Assembly: GCA_013811945.1 (NCBI GenBank)
Contig: JACCUI010000225.1
Location: 1 to 54,111, forward strand
Source of the DNA: Pyrinomonadaceae bacterium
Lineage (GTDB): Bacteria; Acidobacteriota; Blastocatellia; Pyrinomonadales; Pyrinomonadaceae
Direction: 5' to 3'
DNA length: 54,111 bases
Made by a program: the position numbers and the translations under genes. Under the pieces are notes generated by a model that worked only from the letters and a program-made list of their open reading frames with translations, was not told the DNA's origin and ran no database searches. Below, one piece after another: positions 18,977 to 26,811 of this stretch (within the stretch, counting starts at the first letter, position 1; the number at the start of each line of letters is the position of its first letter).

Positions 18977-19002
18977 GGGGCGGACACGGAATCCGCCCCT
19001 AC
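18977..19002. repeat. Palindrome GGGGCGGA...TCCGCCCC at the end of the DUF420 gene
   Basis: GGGGCGGA and TCCGCCCC face each other around CACGGA. On the minus strand the element reads TTGTAGGGGCGG, and its TAG is the stop codon of the DUF420 gene. The style matches a dispersed palindrome; only one copy is in this window. Confidence 0.6.
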
Positions 19003-19433
19003 AACTGAGAAGGATAGATGCGATACAGCATCAAGTAGACGATTACGCCGGTGATCGAAACATAAAGCCATAGAGGTAACGTCCATCGAGCTATCCTGCG
19101 ATGCCGGATGAAATCCCCACGGGCTGCGCGGTAGACCGTAATCAAAACGAGAGGAACTATGACAATAGCCAGGATCACGTGCGTGACCAGAATTATAAAG
19201 TAAAAAGGCCGAACGATTCCCTGTCCCAGGAAAGGCGTGTCGCCATGATAGTAGTGGTAAGTCAGATAAGAAATCAGGAAAAATGTGGACGTTGTCAGAG
19301 CCGCAATCTGACAGTTTCGGTGCGGTCGAACGAATCCGGCCCGAATAAAACGGTAGCCCGCTATCAAAAACAGGGTGCTGGTAGTATTTAGAACGGCGTT
19401 TAGATGAGGCAGGTAGGAAATGTATTCAGGCAT
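18999..19433 (-). CDS. DUF420 family membrane protein (CtaM/YozB-like)
   Basis: A 144-residue protein with four hydrophobic segments. It matches the DUF420 pattern (LPHLNAVLNTTSTLFLIAGY at the N terminus and paired histidines in TYHYYHGDTPF). In Staphylococcus a DUF420 protein (CtaM) is needed for maturation of an aa3-type oxidase. Its place downstream of the cytochrome oxidase genes here fits that role. The last codons and the TAG stop come from a GC-rich palindromic repeat. Confidence 0.85.
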   Translation of the reverse strand: MPEYISYLPHLNAVLNTTSTLFLIAGYRFIRAGFVRPHRNCQIAALTTSTFFLISYLTYHYYHGDTPFLGQGIVRPFYFIILVTHVILAIVIVPLVLITVYRAARGDFIRHRRIARWTLPLWLYVSITGVIVYLMLYRIYPSQL

Positions 19434-19446
19434 TCAAATCTTTTTT

Positions 19447-19530
19447 TGTGCGGCTTCGTGTGATTTCGTGGATCGAGTTTTCTGCGGACGACGGCGATCC
19501 ACGAAGTCATACGAAAATCACGAAACTCAA
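19447..19530. repeat. Family 2 inverted repeat, copy 2
   Basis: Left arm GCTTCGTGTGATTTCGTGGAT (19454 onward) faces a degenerate right arm CGATCCACGAAGTCATACG. It occupies the gap between the small 73-residue gene and the DUF420 gene. Confidence 0.7.
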
Positions 19531-19546
19531 AGCTTTTTTCTATCCA

Positions 19547-19768
19547 TTATCGACCAGCGGCGACTTGTTTTCCCTTCTCTGTCAGGGAATAAAAATCGTT
19601 CCCTAGTTCCTCTAGCAATCCCTCTTTCACCAATCGTTCGACGATATCAAAGACCCTGGTTCGTGCTTCCGGATCATTGCCGCCGGCTTCAAACAAAGTG
19701 TGCAGGTCCAACGTGTCTTTCTTCCACACTGCAAAGCTTCCCAGTACTTCTCTTGTAAACTCGTCCAC
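19547..19768 (-). CDS. Small uncharacterised protein, possible winged-helix fold
   Basis: 73 residues beginning at a GTG. The predicted helices and the ERLVKEGLLEELGNDFYSLTEKGK stretch look like the recognition helix and beta wing of a winged helix-turn-helix. The protein is acidic overall with no metal motif. It sits 17 bp after a small membrane protein within the run of minus-strand genes following the oxidase subunits. It may belong to that transcript. The function is unknown. Confidence 0.6.
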   Translation of the reverse strand: MDEFTREVLGSFAVWKKDTLDLHTLFEAGGNDPEARTRVFDIVERLVKEGLLEELGNDFYSLTEKGKQVAAGR

Positions 19769-19785
19769 GGTTAGAACAGATTCTG

Positions 19786-20136
19786 CTAAACGTCTTCTGA
19801 TCGCTTCTGTTTCATCCTGGCCATCATGGATTTCACGTCGGGCGGTACCGCGCGACCTTTGGCATCAAGCAAAGGAGGTCCGGAGCCAGCCAACTGAGCG
19901 ACCTCCGGGCGAGTGGATCGTTTTGTAAACGGAATTGGCAAACGACCCTCCGACTGAAGATAAAGCAGAGGACTAGCCAAAAACATGAGGGCCATAACCA
20001 GGCAAACCGAGATGAAGAAGAGATTGTCGGTAGTGAAAAACTGCGGTGAAAACAGCGCGGTCCAAATCGCCAGGCCAACAAATACGATTCCTAATACGAT
20101 ACAGATGACATTTAATAGCCCAAGTTCCTTCCTCAT
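19786..20136 (-). CDS. Small two-helix membrane protein of unknown function
   Basis: 116 residues with two transmembrane segments (about 8-30 and 40-60) and a positively charged cytoplasmic tail rich in Lys, Arg and Met near the end. I do not recognise the family. Its position in the minus-strand series after the cytochrome oxidase genes suggests an accessory or assembly role, which remains inference. Confidence 0.65.
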   Translation of the reverse strand: MRKELGLLNVICIVLGIVFVGLAIWTALFSPQFFTTDNLFFISVCLVMALMFLASPLLYLQSEGRLPIPFTKRSTRPEVAQLAGSGPPLLDAKGRAVPPDVKSMMARMKQKRSEDV

Positions 20137-20153
20137 CCGCCTTACCCCATATT

Positions 20154-20287
20154 AGCCGCGGATTAACGCGGATGACACGAATCTGAAAAGAGTGTGATTA
20201 CAAAGCACGTAAGCCAAATCATTAACCCCATTCTACCCTATTCTCTCGTGGTCTGATCCGCGTTTCTCCGCGCAAATCCGCGGCTCG
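20154..20287. repeat. Inverted repeat of AGCCGCGGATTAACGCGGAT type
   Basis: Left arm at 20154-20182 (GCCGCGGATTAACGCGGATG) and right arm at 20253-20287 (ATCCGCG, then TCCGCGCAAATCCGCGGCT) face each other across about 70 bp. This is a different word family from the other repeats in the window and is seen here only once. It fills the gap before the zinc-ribbon gene's 3' side. Confidence 0.6.
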
Positions 20288-20388
20288 TTCTCCAGTCTTT
20301 GAATTCACCACCGGCGGGTTCCCACTTGTTAGATCGCTACCTTGCGCGCCGTGGTCAAAAGGTTCGAAGTTGTGTGGCCTTATTGTTC

Positions 20389-20604
20389 CTAGTGCTTGGC
20401 CTTGCCCGGAGGTTTAGGTCGTTCCGACATCTCCTCATAGCCGCATCGTTCGCACTGCCAGATTGCAAACACCGCGTTAGGATCACCGATGCTTTGATAG
20501 ACCGCGCGGTCCGACGGTATGATCTTGCCGCCACATCGAGGACAAGCACGACCACGCGTGGTACGCGTTTCGACGTCAATCGCCAGCGGGTTATCGTCAA
20601 ACAT
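20389..20604 (-). CDS. Small zinc-ribbon protein
   Basis: 71 residues with two cysteine pairs, CPRC (about residues 21-24) and CERC (about 51-54), consistent with a zinc ribbon of the treble-clef or rubredoxin-like kind. The rest is short and polar, ending in a Lys/Pro tail. No ribosome binding site is evident before the ATG. It lies within the minus-strand oxidase-associated series; partner and function are unknown. Confidence 0.65.
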   Translation of the reverse strand: MFDDNPLAIDVETRTTRGRACPRCGGKIIPSDRAVYQSIGDPNAVFAIWQCERCGYEEMSERPKPPGKAKH

Positions 20605-20684
20605 AATGAAACTCTGAAGTCGAGAGGGTGGACTCAGAGTCCTAAGTCAAAATCTTGCCCGAACGTCAGACAATCAAAAGGGGA

Positions 20685-20742
20685 CGATTTACGAAGCCAC
20701 ACGAGGTTACACCTTCGCCTTCGTGTGGATCGTGGATCGTGA
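20685..20742. repeat. Degenerate family 2 repeat, copy 3
   Basis: CGAAGCCACACGAGG and TTCGTGTGGATCGTGGATCG face each other around a short loop. Words shared with the other copies are TTCGTGTG and GTGGATCGTG, but the arms are shorter and more diverged. Confidence 0.5.
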
Positions 20743-20794
20743 TAGCTGCTGAAGCTCGCTCAAGAACAATAGAGAGCTATCCCGGGCGGCAAAC

Positions 20795-21067
20795 TCATGA
20801 CTTGGGGCGGTCAGGATGGGTCGCTTCATGCTCCTGGGTGCTATGCCGCCTCAAAACAACGAAGATCGAACAAAAAATTGCCACCGGAGGCGTCAACAAG
20901 ACCAGCACTGCGATATTGAAATTCCTGATAAAAAACGGATTGTTTGACCCGGCAAGTGAAGCCCGACACATAGAACATTGCGCAAGGCCAGCCGTGTCGA
21001 CCGCCAGAAAAACCGCCAGAACCAGACCCAGCACCAAACATCCGTTTACTATTCGCGGAATTTTCAT
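20795..21067 (-). CDS. Small membrane protein with CSMC motif next to oxidase subunit IV
   Basis: 90 residues from the ATG at 21067, which overlaps the ctaF stop codon by one base (TGATG), so translation is probably coupled. It has an N-terminal hydrophobic segment ending VDTAGLAQ, a likely signal peptide. A short loop with CSMC (paired cysteines with Met, suggesting copper or thiol chemistry) follows, then a second membrane helix (VLVLLTPPVAIFCSIFVVL) and a charged tail. No family is recognised. Coupling to ctaF suggests a role in the oxidase. Confidence 0.7.
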   Translation of the reverse strand: MKIPRIVNGCLVLGLVLAVFLAVDTAGLAQCSMCRASLAGSNNPFFIRNFNIAVLVLLTPPVAIFCSIFVVLRRHSTQEHEATHPDRPKS

Positions 21068-21423
21068 CAATGGCTCTCAGCGGCCGGCGCCGGTGGCGTC
21101 TCCTTGAATTTATAGCGAAGACCATGTGATCTAAAGCTATCAGGAAAAAAAACAAACAAGAGGCAGATGCAGATCACCAGCATGGGCACAATAGTAAGAA
21201 TCAAGCTCAGCCGCTCAAATTTAAGGTGCATGAAATAGGCCACAATCAGCGCCGCTTTGACTATCGAAAGACCAAGCAGGATCGTCAGCATGAAATGCAT
21301 TGCCATCGGACGGTAGGCCAGGACGATCTCGATCACAGTCAGCAGCACCAGCCAGATCCAGATCGAAGTAAATAGCTTGTTACTGCCGGCAAAGTGTTCA
21401 TGCTTTTCAGCGTGTGCGCTCAT
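21067..21423 (-). CDS. ctaF: Cytochrome c oxidase subunit IV (CtaF/CoxD-like)
   Basis: 118 residues with three membrane helices and the prokaryotic subunit IV signature: an N-terminal HAEKHEHFAGSNKLFTSIW followed by VLLTVIEIVLAY. A further helix contains IVKAALIVAYFMHLKFE. It has a strong ribosome binding site (AAAGGAGG) and follows the subunit III gene. It is a structural subunit of the aa3/caa3-type oxidase, without redox cofactors. Confidence 0.88.
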   Translation of the reverse strand: MSAHAEKHEHFAGSNKLFTSIWIWLVLLTVIEIVLAYRPMAMHFMLTILLGLSIVKAALIVAYFMHLKFERLSLILTIVPMLVICICLLFVFFPDSFRSHGLRYKFKETPPAPAAESH

Positions 21424-21464
21424 TAGCTTTCCTCCTTTACTCCCGCGTCACCCATCGACGACCT

Positions 21465-21488
21465 GGTCGCTACCGCTCCCGGTTCTGA
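21465..21488. repeat. REP-like element (family 1), single copy
   Basis: GGTCGCTACCGCTCCCGG followed by TTCTGA, lying between the ctaF and subunit III genes. It is an unpaired copy of the element found at 14.5, 27.9, 32.6 and 47.8 kb. Confidence 0.8.
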
Positions 21489-21497
21489 CAAGACGTC

Positions 21498-22169
21498 TTA
21501 GTGCGTTCCGATGTCAACTGACATGATGTAAATCAACGGGAATACGAACATCCAGACCAGATCCACGAAGTGCCAATAGAGCCCGCTGATCTCGACGTCT
21601 TCATGCTTAAGCTTGTTAAGCCTGGCCGCCACCACTGCCAAATAGATGGCACCGGTGAAGACGTGGAACATGTGCAAACCGGTAATGGTAAAAAAAGTCG
21701 CTCCAAACAATGGCGATGGCAGCGTGCCATCAGGCGCAGCGTACCTGGTAACCCAATCGGCAGGCAGGCTGAATGGTCGCAGGCCTTCACTGTACAGATG
21801 GTTCCACTCGATTAAGTGCAACACCAAGAACGCGAGACCAAAGAAAATAGTCCCCAAGATCCACTTGCGCGCCTTTGCCCGATCTCCCCTACTGGATGCT
21901 GAAACGGCAAACACCATCGTCAAGCTTGAGGAGAGCAGGCAAAAAGTCATCACCGAGGAAAATACGATGCTGGGATAGAACGGAAAAGGGGTTGGCCAAA
22001 CGTTGGACGCGCGCAGATAGCTATAACCAATTAGCAGCGCCGAAAACGTGAGCGAGTCGGAGACAATGAACAACCACATCCCCAGCTTGCGATGTCCAAC
22101 GCGATACGGGAACACACCTCCATCCCAATCGGCTGCCGGGAAATGTTCTGCGCGGGCTTCAGTACTCAC
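21498..22169 (-). CDS. ctaE: Cytochrome c oxidase subunit III (first copy)
   Basis: 223 residues with about six or seven membrane helices. It matches heme-copper oxidase subunit III, with KLGMWLFIVSDSLTFSALLIGY near the N terminus, HLIEWNHLYSEGL in the middle and GLHMFHVFTGAIYLAVV then ISGLYWHFVDLVWMFVFPLIY at the end. The start is GTG at 22169 with GGAGGT just upstream. A second subunit-III-like gene precedes it. Confidence 0.9.
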   Translation of the reverse strand: MSTEARAEHFPAADWDGGVFPYRVGHRKLGMWLFIVSDSLTFSALLIGYSYLRASNVWPTPFPFYPSIVFSSVMTFCLLSSSLTMVFAVSASSRGDRAKARKWILGTIFFGLAFLVLHLIEWNHLYSEGLRPFSLPADWVTRYAAPDGTLPSPLFGATFFTITGLHMFHVFTGAIYLAVVAARLNKLKHEDVEISGLYWHFVDLVWMFVFPLIYIMSVDIGTH

Positions 22170-22224
22170 CTGTCACCTCCAAAGTGGCACAGACTCTAAT
22201 CTGTGCTTTCTAGATCGAGCGTGG

Positions 22225-22914
22225 TTACCTCCAAAAGAACAGGAGCAGAAACAAGTAAATCCACAAACCGTCCATAAAATGCCAGTAGAGTGTAACGGCA
22301 TCAGCTACCGCGTGCCGCTTTGCCAGAGCCTGCCCATCGCGCTCGGTCCGGCGAGTGCGCAACCGCAGGTAAGTGAGTGCTATGAGACCGCCCAGCAAAT
22401 GAACCCCGTGTGTCGCAGTCAAAAGGTAGAAGAAGGAGCTGTGCGGGTTGCTGCCGACATAAACGCCTTGACCCACCAGTTGGCGCCACGCGAGCAATTG
22501 CGAACCGACGAATGCGACGCCCAGTGCTGTGGTCATCAGGAGCCATCGATGGTAAGAGACCTCAGCCGCCTCTTTGAGTTTCCGTCTCGCCAGCTCGAGA
22601 GTGCCGCTGCTAGCAACAATCAATGCCGTGCTCAGCAGTAGAATCTGCGGCATTGCGATGGGCCGCCAGTCGTTGCTGGAAGCAGCACGCACGATGTAAG
22701 CGCTCGTAAGCGCCGTAAACATCATCAAGATCGCCGCCAGAGCGACCCACATGCCGATCCGGTAACGGTTAGCGGACGACTCAAAATGGGACATATCCCC
22801 GTCGTGACCGTTGCGCCCGCGCGAGCCGCCACCATTTCCGCCGGGGAACCGCGGTCCCCCAACGGGACTCTTGCCTTTGTTGATCGTCTTAGTGCCGGTG
22901 ACCGTCGTGGCCAT
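22225..22914 (-). CDS. Cytochrome c oxidase subunit III-like protein (second copy)
   Basis: About 229 residues with five or six membrane helices, ending in VTLYWHFMDGLWIYLFLLLFF, and THGVHLLGGLIALTYL typical of subunit III. A Gly-rich, Asn/Arg-containing N-terminal tail of ~40 residues precedes the first helix. The frame is open from 22944; ATG at 22914 or GTG at 22920 (with GGGAGGG six bases upstream) are the plausible starts. Either one overlaps the ctaD stop, implying translational coupling. Two subunit-III-like proteins in one oxidase operon probably reflect a split or duplicated subunit. Confidence 0.85.
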   Translation of the reverse strand: MATTVTGTKTINKGKSPVGGPRFPGGNGGGSRGRNGHDGDMSHFESSANRYRIGMWVALAAILMMFTALTSAYIVRAASSNDWRPIAMPQILLLSTALIVASSGTLELARRKLKEAAEVSYHRWLLMTTALGVAFVGSQLLAWRQLVGQGVYVGSNPHSSFFYLLTATHGVHLLGGLIALTYLRLRTRRTERDGQALAKRHAVADAVTLYWHFMDGLWIYLFLLLFFWR

Positions 22915-24748
22915 TCCCACTGGTTCCCTCCCTACCTGACCCAACAGCTTGCAGGATCACCTCAGGTTCTGTCTGCATCACGAAATCATTTGCGGCTCCG
23001 GGTACTGCAAACTCATAAGGGCCCCGGTAAACTACCGGCAGGTGGCCGGCAAAATTGTCATGTGGAGGAGGAGACGCCGTAGTCCACTCGAGCGTGGTGG
23101 CATCCCAGGGGTTCTCCCCCGCCCGCTTGCCTTTGAAAATGCTCCAAAGCAAGTTGAAGTAAAAAACGATTTGGGCCAGCACCGTCGCTATCGCCGCGAT
23201 TGAGACAAAGACCACGAGGGGATGCAGCGTTTTGAGATACTCGTATTCCGTAAACTGCGCAAATCTCCTGGGCATACCAACGATTCCCATGGTGTGCATG
23301 GGGACAAAGATGCAATAGACACCGATGAATGTAATCCAGAAGTGAAACTTCCCAAGACTTTCATTCATGAGGCGTCCGAACATCTTGGGAAACCAGAAGT
23401 AAGTCGCCGCGAACATCCCGAAGATCGAAGCCACGCCCATGACCAGGTGGAAGTGCGCGGTTACGAAGTAGGTGTCGTGCATTGGGAGATCGAGCGATGT
23501 TTGCCCCAAGACAAGGCCGGTAATTCCTCCAGCCACGAAGAGCGAAACGAACCCAATTGCAAACAGCATGGCGGTGGTGAAGCGTATTCTGCCGCCCCAT
23601 AGAGTTCCCAGCCAGTTAAACGTCTTGACTGCAGAAGGAACGCCTATGGACAACGTCAGTATCGAGAAAGTCATTGCCGAATACGGGCTCATACCACTGA
23701 TGAACATGTGGTGGCCCCATACGAAGAATCCGAGCAGTCCGATGGCAAAAATCGCGAAGACCATTGCCCGGTAACCAAAGACGGGCTTGCGGGCAAAGGT
23801 CGACAGGATGTGCGAGGTGGCGCCCATCCCTGGCAGAATCGCGATATAGACTTCCGGGTGCCCGAAGAACCAGAAGAGATGTTGCCAGAGGATCGGAGAT
23901 CCGCCGGTGTGCAACGGAAACCTTTCGTCTGTGCCTGAGAGGATGCCGCTGAGATATAGCCCACCAGGAATAAAGAAGCTGGTACCAGCCAACCGATCGA
24001 GCAATAACAGAATGCCGCCGCCCAGCAGCACCGGGAAAGAAAGCAGAGCCAGCACTGCCGTGGTAAACCACGCCCAGCACGTCAGAGGCATGCGCATCAA
24101 GGACATTCCGCGCGTGCGCATGTTGAGCAGAGTGGTAATAAAATTAAGCGCGCCCAACAAGGAGCCAACGCAAAAAATCGCAATGCTGATGATCCACAGG
24201 TTCATGCCCATGCCTTGCCCAGGCCCAGCGTTTGGTAACGCGCTCAGCGGTGCATAACCCGTCCAGCCTCCTATTGGCCCTACTGTGGAATCCGCGCCGG
24301 AGAAGAAAATCGCAGAGAGGATGACGATGAATCCCACCAGGGTGACCCAAAAGGAAAGCATGTTCAATACGGGGAACGCCATATCTTCTGCGCCGATTTG
24401 AATGGGCAGAAAGTAGTTGCCAAAGCCGCCCTGCGGCGCTGTAGTCAGCACGAAGAAGACCATGATAGTTCCGTGCATTGTTACCAGCGACAAGTAAAAC
24501 TCAGGAGTCATCATGCCGTCCGGAGCGCCACCCGGAAACAGCGTGCCGAGAATGGGCCAATTTGTTCCGGGCCAGGACAAGTTCATTCGCATCAATACAG
24601 ACATCGTCATCCCGACCAGTACGGCAACCAGCGCCAGCATGATGTACTGGATGCCGATCACCTTGTGGTCCAGGCTAAAGATATACTTGCGGATGAAGCC
24701 TGTTGGGGCCGGGTGCCGGTGGACGGCTTCGTGAGTTTCACCTGACAT
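22889..24748 (-). CDS. ctaD: Cytochrome c oxidase subunit I
   Basis: The 619-residue catalytic subunit of an A-type heme-copper oxidase, holding heme a and the heme a3-CuB site. Visible features are HGTIMVFFVLTTAPQGGFGNY (heme a ligand His region), GHPEVYIAILPG (CuB His, cross-linked Tyr and the D-channel Glu), WGHHMF (CuB His pair) and HDTYFVTAHFHLVMG (heme a and a3 ligands). The K-channel segment reads GVPSAVKTF, keeping the Lys but with Ser in place of the usual Thr. The start has GAGGAG upstream. It follows ctaC on the same strand. Confidence 0.96.
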   Translation of the reverse strand: MSGETHEAVHRHPAPTGFIRKYIFSLDHKVIGIQYIMLALVAVLVGMTMSVLMRMNLSWPGTNWPILGTLFPGGAPDGMMTPEFYLSLVTMHGTIMVFFVLTTAPQGGFGNYFLPIQIGAEDMAFPVLNMLSFWVTLVGFIVILSAIFFSGADSTVGPIGGWTGYAPLSALPNAGPGQGMGMNLWIISIAIFCVGSLLGALNFITTLLNMRTRGMSLMRMPLTCWAWFTTAVLALLSFPVLLGGGILLLLDRLAGTSFFIPGGLYLSGILSGTDERFPLHTGGSPILWQHLFWFFGHPEVYIAILPGMGATSHILSTFARKPVFGYRAMVFAIFAIGLLGFFVWGHHMFISGMSPYSAMTFSILTLSIGVPSAVKTFNWLGTLWGGRIRFTTAMLFAIGFVSLFVAGGITGLVLGQTSLDLPMHDTYFVTAHFHLVMGVASIFGMFAATYFWFPKMFGRLMNESLGKFHFWITFIGVYCIFVPMHTMGIVGMPRRFAQFTEYEYLKTLHPLVVFVSIAAIATVLAQIVFYFNLLWSIFKGKRAGENPWDATTLEWTTASPPPHDNFAGHLPVVYRGPYEFAVPGAANDFVMQTEPEVILQAVGSGREGTSGNGHDGHRH

Positions 24749-24803
24749 CTTTGATCTCCTCGTGGTTAAGCTAATTAACCGCAGCGTAGAGCAGCCAAGC
24801 GTT

Positions 24804-25652
24804 TCAGTTCTGGGCAGGCAGTTTGTATTTGGCCAACAACTCCGTCATCCGAGTCTGAAACTGGTCCTGAGGCAGGGCGGTCAGCGCTCCCAGTTCGTCG
24901 TCAGGAAGAACCAGCAGGTAACTCTTCATCTGGAAGTGCAGTTGCCCGCAGAGTTCGGCGCAAGCAAGCTCGTACTTGCCGGGTGTGTTCGCAGTGAAGT
25001 GCACGCGAATTACCATCCCTGGAACCAGATCTTGTTTGAAACGGAGCTGCGGGACCCAGATGTTATGAATCACGTCCTTCGAACGCAACAGCAATTCGAC
25101 CGGACGACCAGAGGGTATGGCGAGCACGGTGTGCACGGCATCGTCTTTGGCGTTCGGGTCTGCTTCGTCTAAGCCGATGAAGTTGAGCCCTGAGTCATCA
25201 ATCAAGTTTGGATCAGTGCGACCAAAGACTCGGTCCGTACCGGGGTAGTGAAAGTTCCATTGAAACTGTTGCGCCACGACCTCAACCTGGTAGGAGCCTG
25301 GGGGTGCATCATTAAAGCGCAGCGACGCCCACACGCTTTGCCCCATCACCGCCAGGCCGATGAAGATGATAGCCGTGACCACGGTCCAGATAACTTCCAG
25401 CTTGCTGCTTCCGTGGGTGTAGGTCGCGCGACTGCGATCGGCGTCCTCCCGATATTTCCAGACCATGTAGCCGAGCCCAACCTGGGCCGCTGTGAAAGCA
25501 AGTCCAACGACAATGATGGTTATCAGGAACTGGCGATCGAGGGCGGCCGCGTGCGATGAGATGGCCGTGGGGAACCACCATTTGTCGATGAAAAAGAGAG
25601 ACACTGACAGGAGCGTCAGGATCCAGATAATAACCGCAAGAGCTCGTCCCAT
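24804..25652 (-). CDS. ctaC: Cytochrome c oxidase subunit II
   Basis: 282 residues: two N-terminal membrane helices and a periplasmic cupredoxin domain with the binuclear CuA motif in CAELCGQLHFQM (two Cys, Glu, His, Met) plus an upstream VIHNIWVPQL histidine. It has no C-terminal cytochrome c domain, so it is of the aa3 type, not caa3. Electrons probably arrive from the octaheme cytochrome encoded upstream in the same locus, or from a small soluble cytochrome. Confidence 0.95.
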   Translation of the reverse strand: MGRALAVIIWILTLLSVSLFFIDKWWFPTAISSHAAALDRQFLITIIVVGLAFTAAQVGLGYMVWKYREDADRSRATYTHGSSKLEVIWTVVTAIIFIGLAVMGQSVWASLRFNDAPPGSYQVEVVAQQFQWNFHYPGTDRVFGRTDPNLIDDSGLNFIGLDEADPNAKDDAVHTVLAIPSGRPVELLLRSKDVIHNIWVPQLRFKQDLVPGMVIRVHFTANTPGKYELACAELCGQLHFQMKSYLLVLPDDELGALTALPQDQFQTRMTELLAKYKLPAQN

Positions 25653-25666
25653 CGGGTACTCCTTTT

Positions 25667-25790
25667 GGTAAATCGCAAATCGTGAATCGTAAAAACAGTC
25701 CTTTTGTGCAGAGAAGAATCGGATGAAGCGAACAACCCTTCACACGACTTACGGTTTACCATTTCCGATTTACGATTCACGATTCACGAC
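25667..25790. repeat. Inverted repeat of GATTCACGATT words between ctaC and ctaB
   Basis: The left arm at 25667-25693 contains AAATCGTGAATCGTAAAAA, and the right arm at 25753-25790 contains CGATTTACGATTCACGATT. The right arm overlaps the ctaB 3' end and provides the TAA stop (25770-25772) and the preceding codons for VVNRES. Confidence 0.65.
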
Positions 25791-26693
25791 CATTAGTATG
25801 AACAAGAGCGGCAAATAAATGACCGAGGCCAGCAAGAGTCGTCGGGCCTCCTGCCGAGAATGCGAAAACGCCGCACGAACACTGCTATAGAGAAACAGTA
25901 AGCCTAGAATGATCGCCCCGATGAAATACACCTTGCCGGAGATCCCCAACGCGGTCGGCAACAAGCTCACGGGCAAGAGCATCAAGGTGTAGATAACTAT
26001 TTGCTGCCCTGTAATTCTTCCGTCGGGCTCAACCACGGGTAACATCAGAATTCCCGCGCGGGCGTAATCCTCTCGATACATCCATGCGATGGCCAGAAAA
26101 TGTGGAAACTGCCACAGAAACAAGATCGCAAACAGCACCCACGCTTCCAGGCTCAGTTCGCCGCGCGCCGCGGTCCATCCGATTAACGGCGGGACGGCCC
26201 CCGGAAACGCGCCCACTAGAGTTGAAAGCGAAGTCTTCGTTTTCAGCGGGGTGTATGCGAACAAGTAACCGGCAATAACGGTGAGACCCAGCAACGCCGT
26301 GAGCGGATTCACCAGGACCGCAAGATAGACTTCAGCAACTGCAGTAAGACCCACACCAAAGACCAATGCTTCCCTGGACAAAAGCTTGCCAGCCGGCAAA
26401 GGCCGGTCAGCAGTACGCCGCATCAGAGCGTCAAGGTCACGCTCCAGGTACTGATTGAGCGTCGCAATCCCCGACGAAAGAAGCCCAACGCCAACCATGG
26501 CGCTAGCCAGTCGCAGGTAATCAATCCTTCCCCTTGTCGCCAAGGCGAAGCCGGCAGCTGCGGTAAGGACGATGAGGAATGTAATGCGAGGCTTGGTGAG
26601 TTCAGCGTAAGCCGCGGCGCGCTCGCGAAGAGTAAGGCGATGGCCGACCGACGCAGCAATTCCCGGATGAAGTTCTACAACAATCTCTTCCAT
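25770..26693 (-). CDS. ctaB: Protoheme IX farnesyltransferase (heme O synthase)
   Basis: A 307-residue UbiA-superfamily prenyltransferase with about eight membrane helices. The Asp-rich site is NQYLERDLDALMRRTADRPLP and the second is YREDYARAGILMLPV. It farnesylates heme B to heme O for the oxidase encoded alongside. The last six residues (VVNRES) and the TAA stop come from a GATTCACGATT-type repeat, so the native C terminus may have been replaced. Confidence 0.95.
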   Translation of the reverse strand: MEEIVVELHPGIAASVGHRLTLRERAAAYAELTKPRITFLIVLTAAAGFALATRGRIDYLRLASAMVGVGLLSSGIATLNQYLERDLDALMRRTADRPLPAGKLLSREALVFGVGLTAVAEVYLAVLVNPLTALLGLTVIAGYLFAYTPLKTKTSLSTLVGAFPGAVPPLIGWTAARGELSLEAWVLFAILFLWQFPHFLAIAWMYREDYARAGILMLPVVEPDGRITGQQIVIYTLMLLPVSLLPTALGISGKVYFIGAIILGLLFLYSSVRAAFSHSRQEARRLLLASVIYLPLLFILMVVNRES

Positions 26694-26811
26694 ACAAGCG
26701 TTTCCTTAGGTCCTAGATCCCAATCAGGCACCGCAGGTCAGTTGCGGAAGTCATCAACCTTCAGGTTGTCTCTTTCGCAGCAACAAGCTAAAGCTTAATC
26801 TGAAATAACAC

